Source of the DNA: Actinomadura barringtoniae
GTDB lineage: Bacteria; Actinomycetota; Actinomycetes; Streptosporangiales; Streptosporangiaceae
Direction: 5' to 3'
Length of the DNA stretch: 64,000 bases
Assembly: GCF_017573505.1 (NCBI RefSeq)
Contig: NZ_JAGEOJ010000026.1
Coordinates: forward strand, 105,823-169,822
In this document: piece by piece, positions 26,248-34,904 of the stretch
Layout of the letters: each line of letters begins with the position of its first letter
How positions within the stretch are numbered: position 1 is the stretch's first letter
Program-made: the position numbers and the translations under genes
Notes under the pieces: generated by a model
Databases searched by the model: none
Seen by the model: the letters and a program-made list of their open reading frames with translations, nothing else
What the model was told of the DNA's origin: nothing

Positions 26248-27678
26248 TCAGGAGGAGAGGCAGGTCCAGCCGCCGACGCTGTTGTAGGACAGGATGCGCG
26301 CGTTGGGGTAGGCCGGGAACTTCCACCTGCAGACCGAGTCCATGTTGACCGGCACGAACTGGTTGCTCTTGGTGACGCAGAACGGGCCATTGGCGAGCGT
26401 CGTTCCGCTCGCGTAGCCACGCGAGCGGCAGTACGGGTCCACGACCGTGTAAGGCATCGTGCCGATCGTGGTGCCCTTGGGAGTCGACGGCTTGTGCGAG
26501 GACTTGGGCCGCGAGCTGGACTTCCCCGGCGATGGCTTGTCGCTGCTCTTGGGTGATGAGGACGAGCCGGGCGTCGGGCCGCCGCTCGTGGACGGGGTGC
26601 TCTGCTCGGTGGTCTTTCTGCTAGGGCTGGCGGAGGGCGAGGCCGGGGCGATCCCGGCGGCTGCGGCCGAGGACGTGGTGACGCTCTCGGGGTGTGGTCC
26701 GTCGGCCTTGTTCTTGTCGTCGTGGCCGGACGAGGTGATGAGGTCGGTGGCGAGCACGCCGCAGAGGGCCAGGACGACGCCTGCCGCGACCGCTGTGATG
26801 ACCACCGGGCGGCGCACGTGCCGGACCTTGCGGGCGCTCGGCATCGTCAGGGAGCCGAGGTCGTTCGGCTTGGCCTGGAGCTCGGCGACGACCTGCTCGG
26901 CGGTCGGGCGGTCGGCCGGGTCCTTGGCCAGGCAGCGTTCGACGATCGTGCGCAGGCGGCCGGTCAGGTCGCCGAGGTCTGGGGCACCGGTCAGGATCGC
27001 CTGCATGATGCCGGGGATCGTCTCGGCGGTGAACGCCTTGGCACCGTTCGCGGCGTAGGCCATCGTCAGGCCCCACGCGAACAGGTCGGCGGGCGGCCCG
27101 ATCGGGTCGTTGGAGATCTGTTCCGGGGCCATGTACGACGGGCTGCCGACCACCTGGCTCGTGGTCGAAAAGCTGGAGGTCAGCGCGCGGGCGATGCCGA
27201 AGTCGATGACGACCGGGCCGTCGGGGCCGAGCAGGACGTTGGCGGGCTTGAAGTCACGATGAACGATGTCGGCACGGTGGATCGCGGCGAGTGCGGTCGC
27301 GGTGCTGAGCGCCAGGCGTTCGAGCGCCTCACCGGTGTGCGCGCCGTCGGCGGCGACCGACTCCTGGAGCGACGGGCCGTCCACGTACTGGGTGACGATG
27401 TAGGGGCGCTGGCTCTGCACGCCGCTGCCGACGACCTGGACCGTGCAGGAGCCCTCGACCGCCTTGGCGGCCTCGACCTCCCGCAGGAAGCGGGTGCGCG
27501 CCTTCTCTTCGAACGACAGGTGCGCGTGCAGCAGCTTGACGGCGACCGTCGTGTCGTCGGCTTCGGTGCCGGTCGCGGCGTAGACCGTGCCCTGGCCGCC
27601 GATGCCGATCCTGCCGACGATCGTGAACGGGCCGATCGCGCGCGGATCCTCGGGTTGCAGTTCCACCCAGCCAGGCAC
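26248..27678 (-). CDS. Membrane Ser/Thr protein kinase (PASTA-less, PknB-like)
   Basis: A 476-residue eukaryotic-type kinase. The kinase domain (about residues 16-270) has GIGGQGTVYAA, the ATP-binding Lys48 in AVKLL, the catalytic loop HRDFKPANVLL (140-150), DFG 159-161 and MAPEQ. A membrane helix lies near 290-312. The outside part is a long Ser/Pro/Lys linker followed by a small domain with four cysteines (DPYC, GPFC, DSVC, GWTC), likely two disulfides. The GTG at 27678 has GGGGGAGGGG upstream. Which signal it senses is unknown. Confidence 0.92.
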   Translation of the reverse strand: MPGWVELQPEDPRAIGPFTIVGRIGIGGQGTVYAATGTEADDTTVAVKLLHAHLSFEEKARTRFLREVEAAKAVEGSCTVQVVGSGVQSQRPYIVTQYVDGPSLQESVAADGAHTGEALERLALSTATALAAIHRADIVHRDFKPANVLLGPDGPVVIDFGIARALTSSFSTTSQVVGSPSYMAPEQISNDPIGPPADLFAWGLTMAYAANGAKAFTAETIPGIMQAILTGAPDLGDLTGRLRTIVERCLAKDPADRPTAEQVVAELQAKPNDLGSLTMPSARKVRHVRRPVVITAVAAGVVLALCGVLATDLITSSGHDDKNKADGPHPESVTTSSAAAAGIAPASPSASPSRKTTEQSTPSTSGGPTPGSSSSPKSSDKPSPGKSSSRPKSSHKPSTPKGTTIGTMPYTVVDPYCRSRGYASGTTLANGPFCVTKSNQFVPVNMDSVCRWKFPAYPNARILSYNSVGGWTCLSS

Positions 27679-27808
27679 GCGACCCCTCCCCCAAACAGAC
27701 AAGATCGTCCGAATCGTACCGGTTCCGCCTGGCGTGACAACCGCGCGTTGTCGAGGTGGACCAAAAGCTGTTGGCCACGGCAGCTGACCTGCGGGTTGAG
27801 TGAGGCAC

Positions 27809-28606
27809 ATGCTTGCTGACACAACCGTTCTCGTCACCGGCGCCACCCAGGGCATGGGACGGCACCTCGCGCTCGAACTCGCCGCCCAGGGAGCGACGCT
27901 GCTGCTGCACGGACGCGACAAGAAGCGGCTGGACAAGGTCGCGGCGGACGTGCGGGCGGCGGGTGTGCCCGTACGGACGTATCTCGCGGACCTGGCCGAC
28001 CTGGATCAGGTGCGGGCGATGGCGGCGGACATCCGTTCCGCAGAAGTGCGGCTGGACGCGCTGGTCAACAACGCGGCGGTCGGCGGCGGCTCGGATCCGA
28101 CACGGCGCGAGGTGAGCGCGCAGGGGTACGAGTTGCGCTTCGCCGTGAACGCCCTCGCCCCGTACGTGCTGATCCGCGAGCTGGCGCCGTTGCTGTCCGA
28201 GGCGGCGCGGGTGGTGAACGTGGCGTCGATGGGCCAGGAGGCGATCGACCTCGACGACCCGATGATGGAACGCGAGTACGACGGGCTGCCGGCGTACTGC
28301 CGCAGCAAGGTCGCCATGATCATGATGACGTTCGACCTCGCCGAGGAATTGGCCGACCGGAAGGTCACGGTCAACGCCGTTCATCCGGCGCACCTGATGG
28401 ACACGCCCGGCGTGCGGGAGTTCGGACTCACTCCTGTCACGGGCACCGACGAGGGCGTGCGGCCGACGCTGCGGCTGCTCACCGACCCGGAACTAGCGAG
28501 GACGACCGGACGTTACTTCCATCAGTTCGAGGAGCGCCGGGCCCATGAGCAGGCGTACGACCTGGACGCGCGCGCCCGCGTCGCCGCGCTGATGAAGCGG
28601 GCTTGA
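27809..28606 (+). CDS. Short-chain dehydrogenase/reductase
   Basis: A 265-residue SDR. The cofactor motif is VLVTGATQGMGRHLA (residues 7-21), with HGRDKKRL selecting NADP(H) by its Arg, NNAAVGGG, the catalytic Ser in VVNVASMGQ, and YCRSKVA (Tyr and Lys). It is divergent from the kinase gene. The ATG at 27809 is preferred over an in-frame GTG at 27800 because the Rossmann strand starts soon after it. The substrate is not evident from context. Confidence 0.88.
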   Translation: MLADTTVLVTGATQGMGRHLALELAAQGATLLLHGRDKKRLDKVAADVRAAGVPVRTYLADLADLDQVRAMAADIRSAEVRLDALVNNAAVGGGSDPTRREVSAQGYELRFAVNALAPYVLIRELAPLLSEAARVVNVASMGQEAIDLDDPMMEREYDGLPAYCRSKVAMIMMTFDLAEELADRKVTVNAVHPAHLMDTPGVREFGLTPVTGTDEGVRPTLRLLTDPELARTTGRYFHQFEERRAHEQAYDLDARARVAALMKRA

Positions 28607-28798
28607 GAAAGATCCAGAACAGCGCGAACTTCCCTCTGCCCTCATGACATCCAGACGCCCGCTCCGGCCCGCGAGTTCGGCGCGGAGCGGGTCGTATTGA
28701 TCACGTTCCGCCGCGCCAACCCGCCCCACCACACCCGCATCTCACCCCGTACAGCGTGATCAAGAAGGTCGCGCACCGAGACGGGAAGCGAGAAGACC

Positions 28799-29308
28799 AT
28801 GCGGAAGATCGTGATCGGCGGAGCGGTGGCGGCGCTGGCGATGGGCCTGACCGGCTGCAACATCAACGCCAACGACAACCCGACCGCGGCGGCGCCCTCG
28901 TCGCCCGCGAGCTCCGCGCCCGCGCCCGCGCCGAGCCAGTCCGCCGCCTCCACGCCGACGCAGAGCTCGACGCCGGGGAACGGGTCCGGCTCCGGGGACA
29001 CGAACCCCTCGCCCACCCAGAGCACCCCGTCCAGCCAGGGTGGCGGCAACCAGCAGATCCCGGCCAAGTGGGGGCCGCTGCACTACATCGCGCCGGGCAA
29101 GTACGCCGTCGGCCACGTCATCTTCTTCACCTCGACCGACACCCGCCTGACCATCGCCGGCGGCGACTGCCCCGACGGCACCCCGCCCCCGGCCGACTCG
29201 TTCAAGTGCGGCATCGACGGCCTCGACGAGTGGGCGCAGAACGGGATGCACGACGTCAACGTGAAGTTCTCCGGCCAGGTCGCGACCTCCATCGTGGAGA
29301 CCCAGTAA
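28799..29308 (+). CDS. Lipoprotein with Ser/Pro-rich linker
   Basis: A 169-residue lipoprotein. The signal peptide ends in the lipobox LTGC (Cys20), followed by a low-complexity Ala/Ser/Pro/Thr linker (about 30-88) and a small C-terminal domain of beta strands (WGPLHYIAPGKYAVGHVIFF..., listed in part) containing two cysteines. It would be tethered to the outer face of the membrane. No family is recognised. Its promoter region of about 190 bp carries separated inverted arms TTGATCACG (28697) and CGTGATCAA (28755). Confidence 0.8.
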   Translation: MRKIVIGGAVAALAMGLTGCNINANDNPTAAAPSSPASSAPAPAPSQSAASTPTQSSTPGNGSGSGDTNPSPTQSTPSSQGGGNQQIPAKWGPLHYIAPGKYAVGHVIFFTSTDTRLTIAGGDCPDGTPPPADSFKCGIDGLDEWAQNGMHDVNVKFSGQVATSIVETQ

Positions 29309-29321
29309 GGGCTCGGGCGGG

Positions 29322-29711
29322 TCAGACCACCGCGACCGCGTCGATCTCGACGAGGCAGCCGGGGTTCAGGCCCGCGACGACGTGGACCGTGATGGCGGGC
29401 GGCGGGTCCGCACGGTTCCAGAACTGCTGGAAGGCGGCCACGCCTTCGTCGAACGAGTGACCCTCCACGACGGCGATCCGCCAGTGCACGATGTTCGCCA
29501 GCGTCGCTCCCTCGCTCTCGAGGATGGTCACGAGATTGCGGAAGATCTGGGCGGACTGCTCCCCCACCGAGGGGCCGACGGGCTTGCCGTCCTGGCCCAC
29601 CCCGTTCTGCCCGCCGATGTAGATCGTCTTGGCCGGCTGCTCGACGACGACGGCCTGGCTGAAGGCCGGGCTGCGAAGAAGCCCCTCGGGATTGATGTGC
29701 CGTGTGCTCAT
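29322..29711 (-). CDS. RidA/YjgF-family protein lacking the usual catalytic arginine
   Basis: A 129-residue trimeric-fold YjgF/RidA-type protein. Classical RidA hydrolyses reactive enamines/imines and needs an Arg in its RxxVxVxxLP-like motif. Here the equivalent stretch is AITVHVVAGLNPGCLVEIDAVAVV (quoted in part), with no Arg, so the enzyme activity may differ or be lost. It is divergent from a CGNR regulator and shares a 74-bp operator-bearing promoter region, so it is probably that regulator's target. Confidence 0.88.
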   Translation of the reverse strand: MSTRHINPEGLLRSPAFSQAVVVEQPAKTIYIGGQNGVGQDGKPVGPSVGEQSAQIFRNLVTILESEGATLANIVHWRIAVVEGHSFDEGVAAFQQFWNRADPPPAITVHVVAGLNPGCLVEIDAVAVV

Positions 29712-29744
29712 GGTCGCCCCCTTGGCTCTGGCTCTGATGCAGAC

Positions 29745-29785
29745 ACCAGTAAAAGTGGTTTCTCGACACTAGTTATACTGGTTTC
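29745..29785. promoter_or_regulatory. Shared operator/promoter between RidA-type and CGNR genes
   Basis: ACCAGTA (29745-29751) and TACTGGT (29776-29782) form 7-bp inverted arms. AGTGGTTTC and ACTGGTTTC are near-direct repeats (29754, 29777). The rightward -10 TATACT (29774-29779) places the transcript start at the CGNR ATG (29786), i.e. leaderless. The leftward -10 TTTACT reads from the other arm, so one protein bound here could control both genes. Confidence 0.65.
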
Positions 29786-30400
29786 ATGCGAGCGAGCACA
29801 ACGGGGAGGGTCCTGCACGACCCCAAGGGCGGGTCGTTCCGGTTCGACGCCGGGGCCGTCTGCCTGGACTTCGCCCACACCGGAGGCGAGGGCAGGTACG
29901 CGGTGTTCGAGACCCTCCACGACCCCGGCGACCTGGGCGAATGGCTGGCCGAGCCGCCACTGTCGGCCGCCCCGACCGTTCCGGTGACCGGCAGCGAGCT
30001 GAAAGCGGGCAAGGCGCTGCGGCAGGCGATCTGGGTCGTGGCGCACGACCGGGCCGACGACCGGCCGCTCACACCCGAGTCGGTGGCGATCATCAACCGG
30101 GCGGCGGCCGCTCCCGCGCTGGCTCCCGAGCTGAACGCGGACGGAACGACGGCCGCGTGGGCGCAGCCCGTACAGGCGGCGCAGGCGCTGTCGAGCATCG
30201 CGCGGGAGATGATCGAGCTGCTGTCGGGCCCGCTGGCCGGGCGCATCCGGCAGTGCGCGGGCGACAACTGCCCGCTGGTGTTCGTCGACTCGTCCCGCCC
30301 CGGCGCCCGGCGCTGGTGTGCGATGGAACGCTGCGGCAACCGCCACAAGCTCCGCGCCCTCCGCGCCCGCCGGGCGGGAGATCGAGACCTTCTTAATTAG
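29786..30400 (+). CDS. CGNR zinc-finger regulator
   Basis: A 204-residue protein of the ABATE/CGNR type. The N-terminal two thirds form the all-alpha putative stress-sensing domain starting with GAVCLDFAHTGG. The C-terminal zinc finger has C-x4-C (CAGDNC) and C-x3-CGNR (CAMERCGNR), which typically binds DNA. It is transcribed divergently from the RidA-type gene through a shared operator, and probably represses both. Ends just upstream of the E1 gene, with no clear terminator, so readthrough is possible. Confidence 0.9.
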   Translation: MRASTTGRVLHDPKGGSFRFDAGAVCLDFAHTGGEGRYAVFETLHDPGDLGEWLAEPPLSAAPTVPVTGSELKAGKALRQAIWVVAHDRADDRPLTPESVAIINRAAAAPALAPELNADGTTAAWAQPVQAAQALSSIAREMIELLSGPLAGRIRQCAGDNCPLVFVDSSRPGARRWCAMERCGNRHKLRALRARRAGDRDLLN

Positions 30401-30466
30401 AGGGTAAGGAGATCGTGGTCTTGCGAGTCTTGGCCGTTGGGGGCGGCTCATTCGATGCTCGGGAAC

Positions 30467-32524
30467 ATGGCTGACGCGTCCCTCACCACCGAACGGCTCC
30501 TGGAGCTCTACGACTCGCAGCTCGGCAGCCGCCATCTCGACCTGGCGGCCCGGTGGCTCCAGTCCAAGGGCCGCGGCTTCTACACGATCGGCTCGGCGGG
30601 CCATGAGGGGAACGCGGCGGTGGCGGCGGCGCTGCGGCCCGACGATCCGGCGCTGCTGCACTACCGGTCCGGGGCGTTCTTCCTGGAACGGGCCCGGCAG
30701 GTGCCCGGCCAGCGCCCGCTGCACGACGTGCTGCTCGGCGTGGTCGCGGCGGCGAGTGAGCCGATCGCGGGCGGGCGCCACAAGGTGTTCGGCAGCCGGG
30801 CGATGAACGTTCTGCCGCAGACCTCGACGATCGCCTCGCATCTGCCGCGCGCGGTCGGGGTGGCCTTCGCGATCGAACGGGCCGCACGGCTCGGCACCCA
30901 CTCCCCTTGGCCGCGCGACGCGATCGCGGTGTGCAGTTTCGGGGACGCGTCCGCCAACCACTCGACGGCGACCGGCGCCATCAACTCGGCGGTGAACTGC
31001 GGCTATCAGGGCCTGCCCATGCCGCTGCTGTTCGTGTGCGAGGACAACGGGATCGGCATCAGCGTCCGTACGCCGCAGGGGTGGGTCGAGTCCGCCTACG
31101 GGTCGCGGCCGGGGCTGGAGTACTTCGCGGCGGACGGGTGCGATCTGGTCGACGCGTACGAGACGTCGGTGCGGGCGGCGGAGTGGGTACGCGAGCATCG
31201 ACGGCCCGCGTTCCTGCATCTGCGGACCGTACGGCTGATGGGGCACGCGGGGTCGGACGTCGAGTCGGCCTACCGCACGCCCGCCGAGATCGCGGCGGCC
31301 GAGGCCGCCGATCCGCTGACGGTCACCGCGAAGCTGCTGGCCGAACGCGGGATCGACGCGAACGGGCTCTACGAGGCCAAGCAGGCGGAGGTCATGGCGA
31401 TCGCGGAGGAGGTCGCGCACGCGCCGCGCCTCAGTTCGGCCCGCGAGGTGATGGCGCCGCTCGCACCGTCCCGGCCGACCGCCGTCGCCGGCGAGGCCAT
31501 GAAGACCGGCGTCGCGGGCGACCAACCGCTCACGCTCGCGCAGTCGATCAACCAGTGCCTCGGTGAGCTGCTCGAACACCATCGCGAGCTGCTGGTGTTC
31601 GGCGAGGACGTCGGGCGCAAGGGCGGCGTCTACGGCGTCACGCGCGGGCTGCAGAAGGCGGCCGGGGGCGCCAAGGTCTTCGACACGATCCTGGACGAGC
31701 AGGCGATCCTCGGGCTCGCGCTCGGCACGGGCGTCGCGGGGATGCTGCCCGTTCCCGAGATCCAGTACCTGGCCTACCTGCACAACGCCGCCGACCAGCT
31801 GCGCGGCGAGGCGTCGACGCTGTCGTTCTTCTCCAACGGGCAGTACCGCAACCCGATGGTCGTGCGCATCGCGGGCTACGCCTACCAGAAGGGGTTCGGC
31901 GGCCACTTCCACAACGACAACGCCGTGGCCGCGCTGCGCGACATCCCGGGGCTCATCGTGGCGTCCCCGTCCCGCCCGGACGACGCCGCCGGGATGCTGC
32001 GAACGTGCGTGGCCGCCGCGAAGGTGGACGGCCGGGTCTGCGTCTTCCTGGAGCCGATCGCCCTCTACCACACGCGTGACCTGCACTCCGAGGGCGACGA
32101 AGGCTGGATCGCCACCTATCCCGGTGACCCGGTGCCGCTCGGTCGCGGGCGTACGTACGGCACGGGCGAGGACCTGACGATCGTCACGTTCGGGAACGGC
32201 GTGCCGATGAGCCTGCGCACCGCCCGCCGCCTGGAGGAGGCGGGGATCGGTGCACGCGTACTGGACCTGCGGTGGCTGGCGCCGCTCCCGGTGGAGGACC
32301 TCCTGCGGGAGGCCCGGGCCACCGGGCGCGTGCTGATCGCCGACGAGACGAGGCGGAGCGGCGGCGTCTCCGAGACCGTGCTGGCCGCCCTGACCGACCA
32401 CGGCTTCGAGGGCAGGGCGGCCCGGGTGACCAGCGAGGACAGCGTCATCCCGCTCGGCGACGCCGCGTATCACGTGCTGCTGTCGGAGTCCGACATCGAG
32501 GACGCGGCGCTCAAGCTCTCCTGA
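30467..32524 (+). CDS. Fused alpha-beta 2-oxoacid dehydrogenase E1 component
   Basis: A 685-residue thiamine-diphosphate enzyme in which both E1 chains are joined. The alpha part (about 1-330) has the TPP/Mg motif CSFGDASANHSTATGAIN (GDx to N). The beta part (about 350-685) begins LTLAQSINQCLGELLEHHRELLVFGEDVG (in part) and ends with the transketolase C-terminal domain (DLRWLAPLP). Such fused forms act on branched-chain or related 2-oxoacids. No E2 or E3 gene is adjacent, so partners lie elsewhere. ATG at 30467 chosen; ATG 30455 and a start at 30437 are in frame. Confidence 0.9.
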   Translation: MADASLTTERLLELYDSQLGSRHLDLAARWLQSKGRGFYTIGSAGHEGNAAVAAALRPDDPALLHYRSGAFFLERARQVPGQRPLHDVLLGVVAAASEPIAGGRHKVFGSRAMNVLPQTSTIASHLPRAVGVAFAIERAARLGTHSPWPRDAIAVCSFGDASANHSTATGAINSAVNCGYQGLPMPLLFVCEDNGIGISVRTPQGWVESAYGSRPGLEYFAADGCDLVDAYETSVRAAEWVREHRRPAFLHLRTVRLMGHAGSDVESAYRTPAEIAAAEAADPLTVTAKLLAERGIDANGLYEAKQAEVMAIAEEVAHAPRLSSAREVMAPLAPSRPTAVAGEAMKTGVAGDQPLTLAQSINQCLGELLEHHRELLVFGEDVGRKGGVYGVTRGLQKAAGGAKVFDTILDEQAILGLALGTGVAGMLPVPEIQYLAYLHNAADQLRGEASTLSFFSNGQYRNPMVVRIAGYAYQKGFGGHFHNDNAVAALRDIPGLIVASPSRPDDAAGMLRTCVAAAKVDGRVCVFLEPIALYHTRDLHSEGDEGWIATYPGDPVPLGRGRTYGTGEDLTIVTFGNGVPMSLRTARRLEEAGIGARVLDLRWLAPLPVEDLLREARATGRVLIADETRRSGGVSETVLAALTDHGFEGRAARVTSEDSVIPLGDAAYHVLLSESDIEDAALKLS

Positions 32525-33966
32525 TGGGCGCCTGCGTTGGCGGTGCGCAGGGCGATGAACGCGGCGGCGACCAGGAAGGCCGCGGCGGCGAGCAGCGCCC
32601 GGTGGAAACCGCCGGTCATCGCGGCGTGCGGCTCGCTGTGGGCCTGGAGCAGGTCCTCGGTGCGGGAGGTCGCCACGGCGGTGAAGATGGCGAGCCCGAG
32701 CGCGCCGCCGAGTTGCTGCGACGCGTTCAGCAGCGCGGCGGCCGATCCCGCCTTGTCCGCCGGCACGCCCGCGTTCGCGGCCGTCGTGACCGCGACGAAC
32801 ACCGCGCCCAGGCCGAGCGCCATGACCACCAGGCCGGGCAGCAGATCGGTGAGGTAGGAGCCGTTCACCGGCACCCGCGCCAGCAACGCGACCCCGGCGG
32901 CCGCCACCAGCGCGCCGGCGACGATCACCGGCCGGGTTCCGATCCGGCCGACGAGGCGCGGCGTGACGCCCGCCGCGAACCCGACGCCGACCGTCACCGG
33001 CAGGTAGGCCAGGCCGGTGCGGATCGGCGAGTATCCGAGGACGTTCTGCATATAGAGCGTGAGGAAGAAGAACATCGCGATGAACCCGGCGACGCCGATC
33101 AGCTGGGTGACGTTCGCGGCGGCCAGGCCCCTGATGTGGAGGAGCGACAACGGCAGGAGCGGGTGCTCGCCGCGACGTTCGACCAGGATGAACGCGACGA
33201 GCAGACCCAGCGCCCCGGCGACGCCGCCGATGGTGCGGGCCGCGCCCCAGCCGACGTCGGGCGCCTTGACCAGGGTGAAGACCAGCAGCAGCATGCCGCC
33301 GGTCGACAGCAGCGCGCCCGGCAGGTCGAACGTCGAGGCCCGCGCGGTCCGGCGGTCATCGTCGATCAGCCGTACGGCGCCGACGAGGACCACGGCGGCG
33401 GCCGGGAGGTTGACCAGCATGACCCAGCGCCAGCCGGGCCCCTCGGTCAGCAGCCCGCCGAACAGCACACCGGCCGCCGAGCCGAGGCCCGCCATGCCTC
33501 CCCACGCGCCGAGCGCCTTGGTCCGGTCGGTGCCGTGGTGGAACGTCGTCGTCAGGAGGGAGAGTGCGGCGGGGAGCATGAACGCCGCGCCGACGCCCTG
33601 CCCGAGTCGTGCGGCGACCAGCACGCCCGCCGTGGTCGCCAGCCCTCCGATCAGTGAGGCCACCGCGAACAGGGTCGTTCCGGCGAGCAGGATCGGGCGG
33701 CGGCCGAGCAGATCGGCCGTCCGGCCTCCCAGCAGCATGAACCCGCCGTAGGTGAGCAGGTAGCCGCTCGGCACCCACTGCAGGCCCTGCACGGAGAAGC
33801 CGAGGTCGTCGCGCATCTCCGGGAGGGCGACGTTCACGATCGAGGCGTCCACGAAGTCGAGGAACGCCACCAGGCAGAGCAGCACGAGGACCAGCCGCCC
33901 GCGCGGGGTGGCCAGCGCCGATCGCGGCGGCGCGGTCGTCGATTCCACCGCCGAGGCGGGTTGCAT
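32470..33966 (-). CDS. MFS drug exporter, DHA2 (14-helix) family
   Basis: A 498-residue proton antiporter of the EmrB/QacA type with about 14 membrane helices. Motif A-like GGRTADLLGRRP (between helices 2 and 3) and the early VDASIVNVALPEM (DHA2 signature) are clear. ATG 33966 has GGAG eight bases upstream; ATGs at 33978 and 33990 are alternatives. It follows the NmrA-like gene by a few bases, both being likely targets of the divergent TetR at 34895. Its last 55 bp overlap the end of the E1 gene tail to tail. Confidence 0.9.
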   Translation of the reverse strand: MQPASAVESTTAPPRSALATPRGRLVLVLLCLVAFLDFVDASIVNVALPEMRDDLGFSVQGLQWVPSGYLLTYGGFMLLGGRTADLLGRRPILLAGTTLFAVASLIGGLATTAGVLVAARLGQGVGAAFMLPAALSLLTTTFHHGTDRTKALGAWGGMAGLGSAAGVLFGGLLTEGPGWRWVMLVNLPAAAVVLVGAVRLIDDDRRTARASTFDLPGALLSTGGMLLLVFTLVKAPDVGWGAARTIGGVAGALGLLVAFILVERRGEHPLLPLSLLHIRGLAAANVTQLIGVAGFIAMFFFLTLYMQNVLGYSPIRTGLAYLPVTVGVGFAAGVTPRLVGRIGTRPVIVAGALVAAAGVALLARVPVNGSYLTDLLPGLVVMALGLGAVFVAVTTAANAGVPADKAGSAAALLNASQQLGGALGLAIFTAVATSRTEDLLQAHSEPHAAMTGGFHRALLAAAAFLVAAAFIALRTANAGAHQESLSAASSMSDSDSST

Positions 33967-33992
33967 GGCGGTCTCCATCCCGTAGCTCATGG

Positions 33993-34811
33993 TCAGCGGA
34001 AGGCGGCGGCGTTGCGCGCGGCCCAGGCGGCGAACGTGCCGGGAGCGCGGCCGAGGACGCGTTCGACGTCCGGGCTGATCCGCAGTTCCTCGTCGGTGGG
34101 GTCGCCGAGGATGGACAGGGTGCCCTCGACGACGGGCAGCGGCATGAACTGCGACATCTGCGCGTGGGCTTCGTCGCGGGTCTGCTCGACGAAGCGGACC
34201 GGCTCGCCGAGGGCGTCGGCGATCGCGGCGGCGCGGCGGCGCGGGCTGGTCGGCGCCGGGCCGTTCAGGACATAGGTCGCGGCGTTGTGGCCGTCCTCGC
34301 GGAGCACTGCGGCGCCGACCGCGGCGACGTCGTCGGGGTCGATGAACGGCAGGCCCACGTCGGCGAAGGGCGCGGCGGCCGTGCGGTGCGCGCGGATCGG
34401 CTCGGCCCAGGCGAAGGCGTTGGAGTCCATGCCGCCCGAACGCAGGATGGTCCATTCGAGGCCTGAGCCGGAGACTGCGGCCTCGAAGCGTTCGGCGTGC
34501 TCGTAGGCGCCGCCGGGACGGGTGCCGACGCCTTGCGAGGACAGCAGGACGACCTTGCGGACCCCGGCCGCCTTGGCCTGGCCGATCAGGGCTTCGGGGT
34601 CGTCGCCCGCGACGAGGAGGAACAGCGCATCCGCGCCGTCGAGGGCGGGGCGCAGGGTCTCGGGTTCGTTCAGGTCGGCGGGCACCGGCCGCACGCCCTC
34701 CGGCGCCTCGGTGATCGTGCGGGCGACGGCGGTGACCTGCTCGCCCGCCTCGTTCAGCAGCCGCACCAGCGTGCGGCCGACGTTCCCGGTGGCTCCCGTG
34801 ACGACGATCAT
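33993..34811 (-). CDS. NmrA-like NAD(P)H-binding protein
   Basis: A 272-residue atypical SDR of the NmrA/QOR2 type. The N-terminal glycine motif is MIVVTGATGNVGRTLVRLL (residues 1-19). There is no Tyr-x3-Lys pair in the usual place; LSSQGVG and ILRSGGMDSN are typical for this group. Members are quinone or azo reductases or redox sensors. It is the first gene of an operon with the MFS exporter and faces a TetR gene whose operator flanks both starts. Confidence 0.88.
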   Translation of the reverse strand: MIVVTGATGNVGRTLVRLLNEAGEQVTAVARTITEAPEGVRPVPADLNEPETLRPALDGADALFLLVAGDDPEALIGQAKAAGVRKVVLLSSQGVGTRPGGAYEHAERFEAAVSGSGLEWTILRSGGMDSNAFAWAEPIRAHRTAAAPFADVGLPFIDPDDVAAVGAAVLREDGHNAATYVLNGPAPTSPRRRAAAIADALGEPVRFVEQTRDEAHAQMSQFMPLPVVEGTLSILGDPTDEELRISPDVERVLGRAPGTFAAWAARNAAAFR

Positions 34812-34829
34812 GTCGATCTCCTGATAGTT

Positions 34830-34849
34830 AGTTAGTTGGCTGACTTAGT
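34830..34849. promoter_or_regulatory. Left copy of a 20-bp TetR operator
   Basis: AGTTAGTTGGCTGACTTAGT, matching 16 of 20 positions of the right copy at 34885. It lies just upstream of the NmrA-like start. Confidence 0.75.
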
Positions 34850-34884
34850 CGAACCCTAGCAGCATCCTCCGGACGGTTGTCTAT

Positions 34885-34904
34885 AGTCAGTTGGGTGACT
34901 GACT
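34885..34904. promoter_or_regulatory. Right copy of a 20-bp TetR operator
   Basis: AGTCAGTTGGGTGACTGACT has perfect 7-bp arms around 6 bases and covers the TetR GTG start (34895). TATAGT (34882-34887) is the -10, giving a leaderless transcript; bound repressor would block both promoter and start codon. Confidence 0.8.

Noticed and set aside
32470..32524. Frameshift or misassembly at the overlap of E1 and MFS gene ends
   Set aside because: Both reading frames are intact and the overlap is tail to tail, a common state in compact GC-rich genomes.
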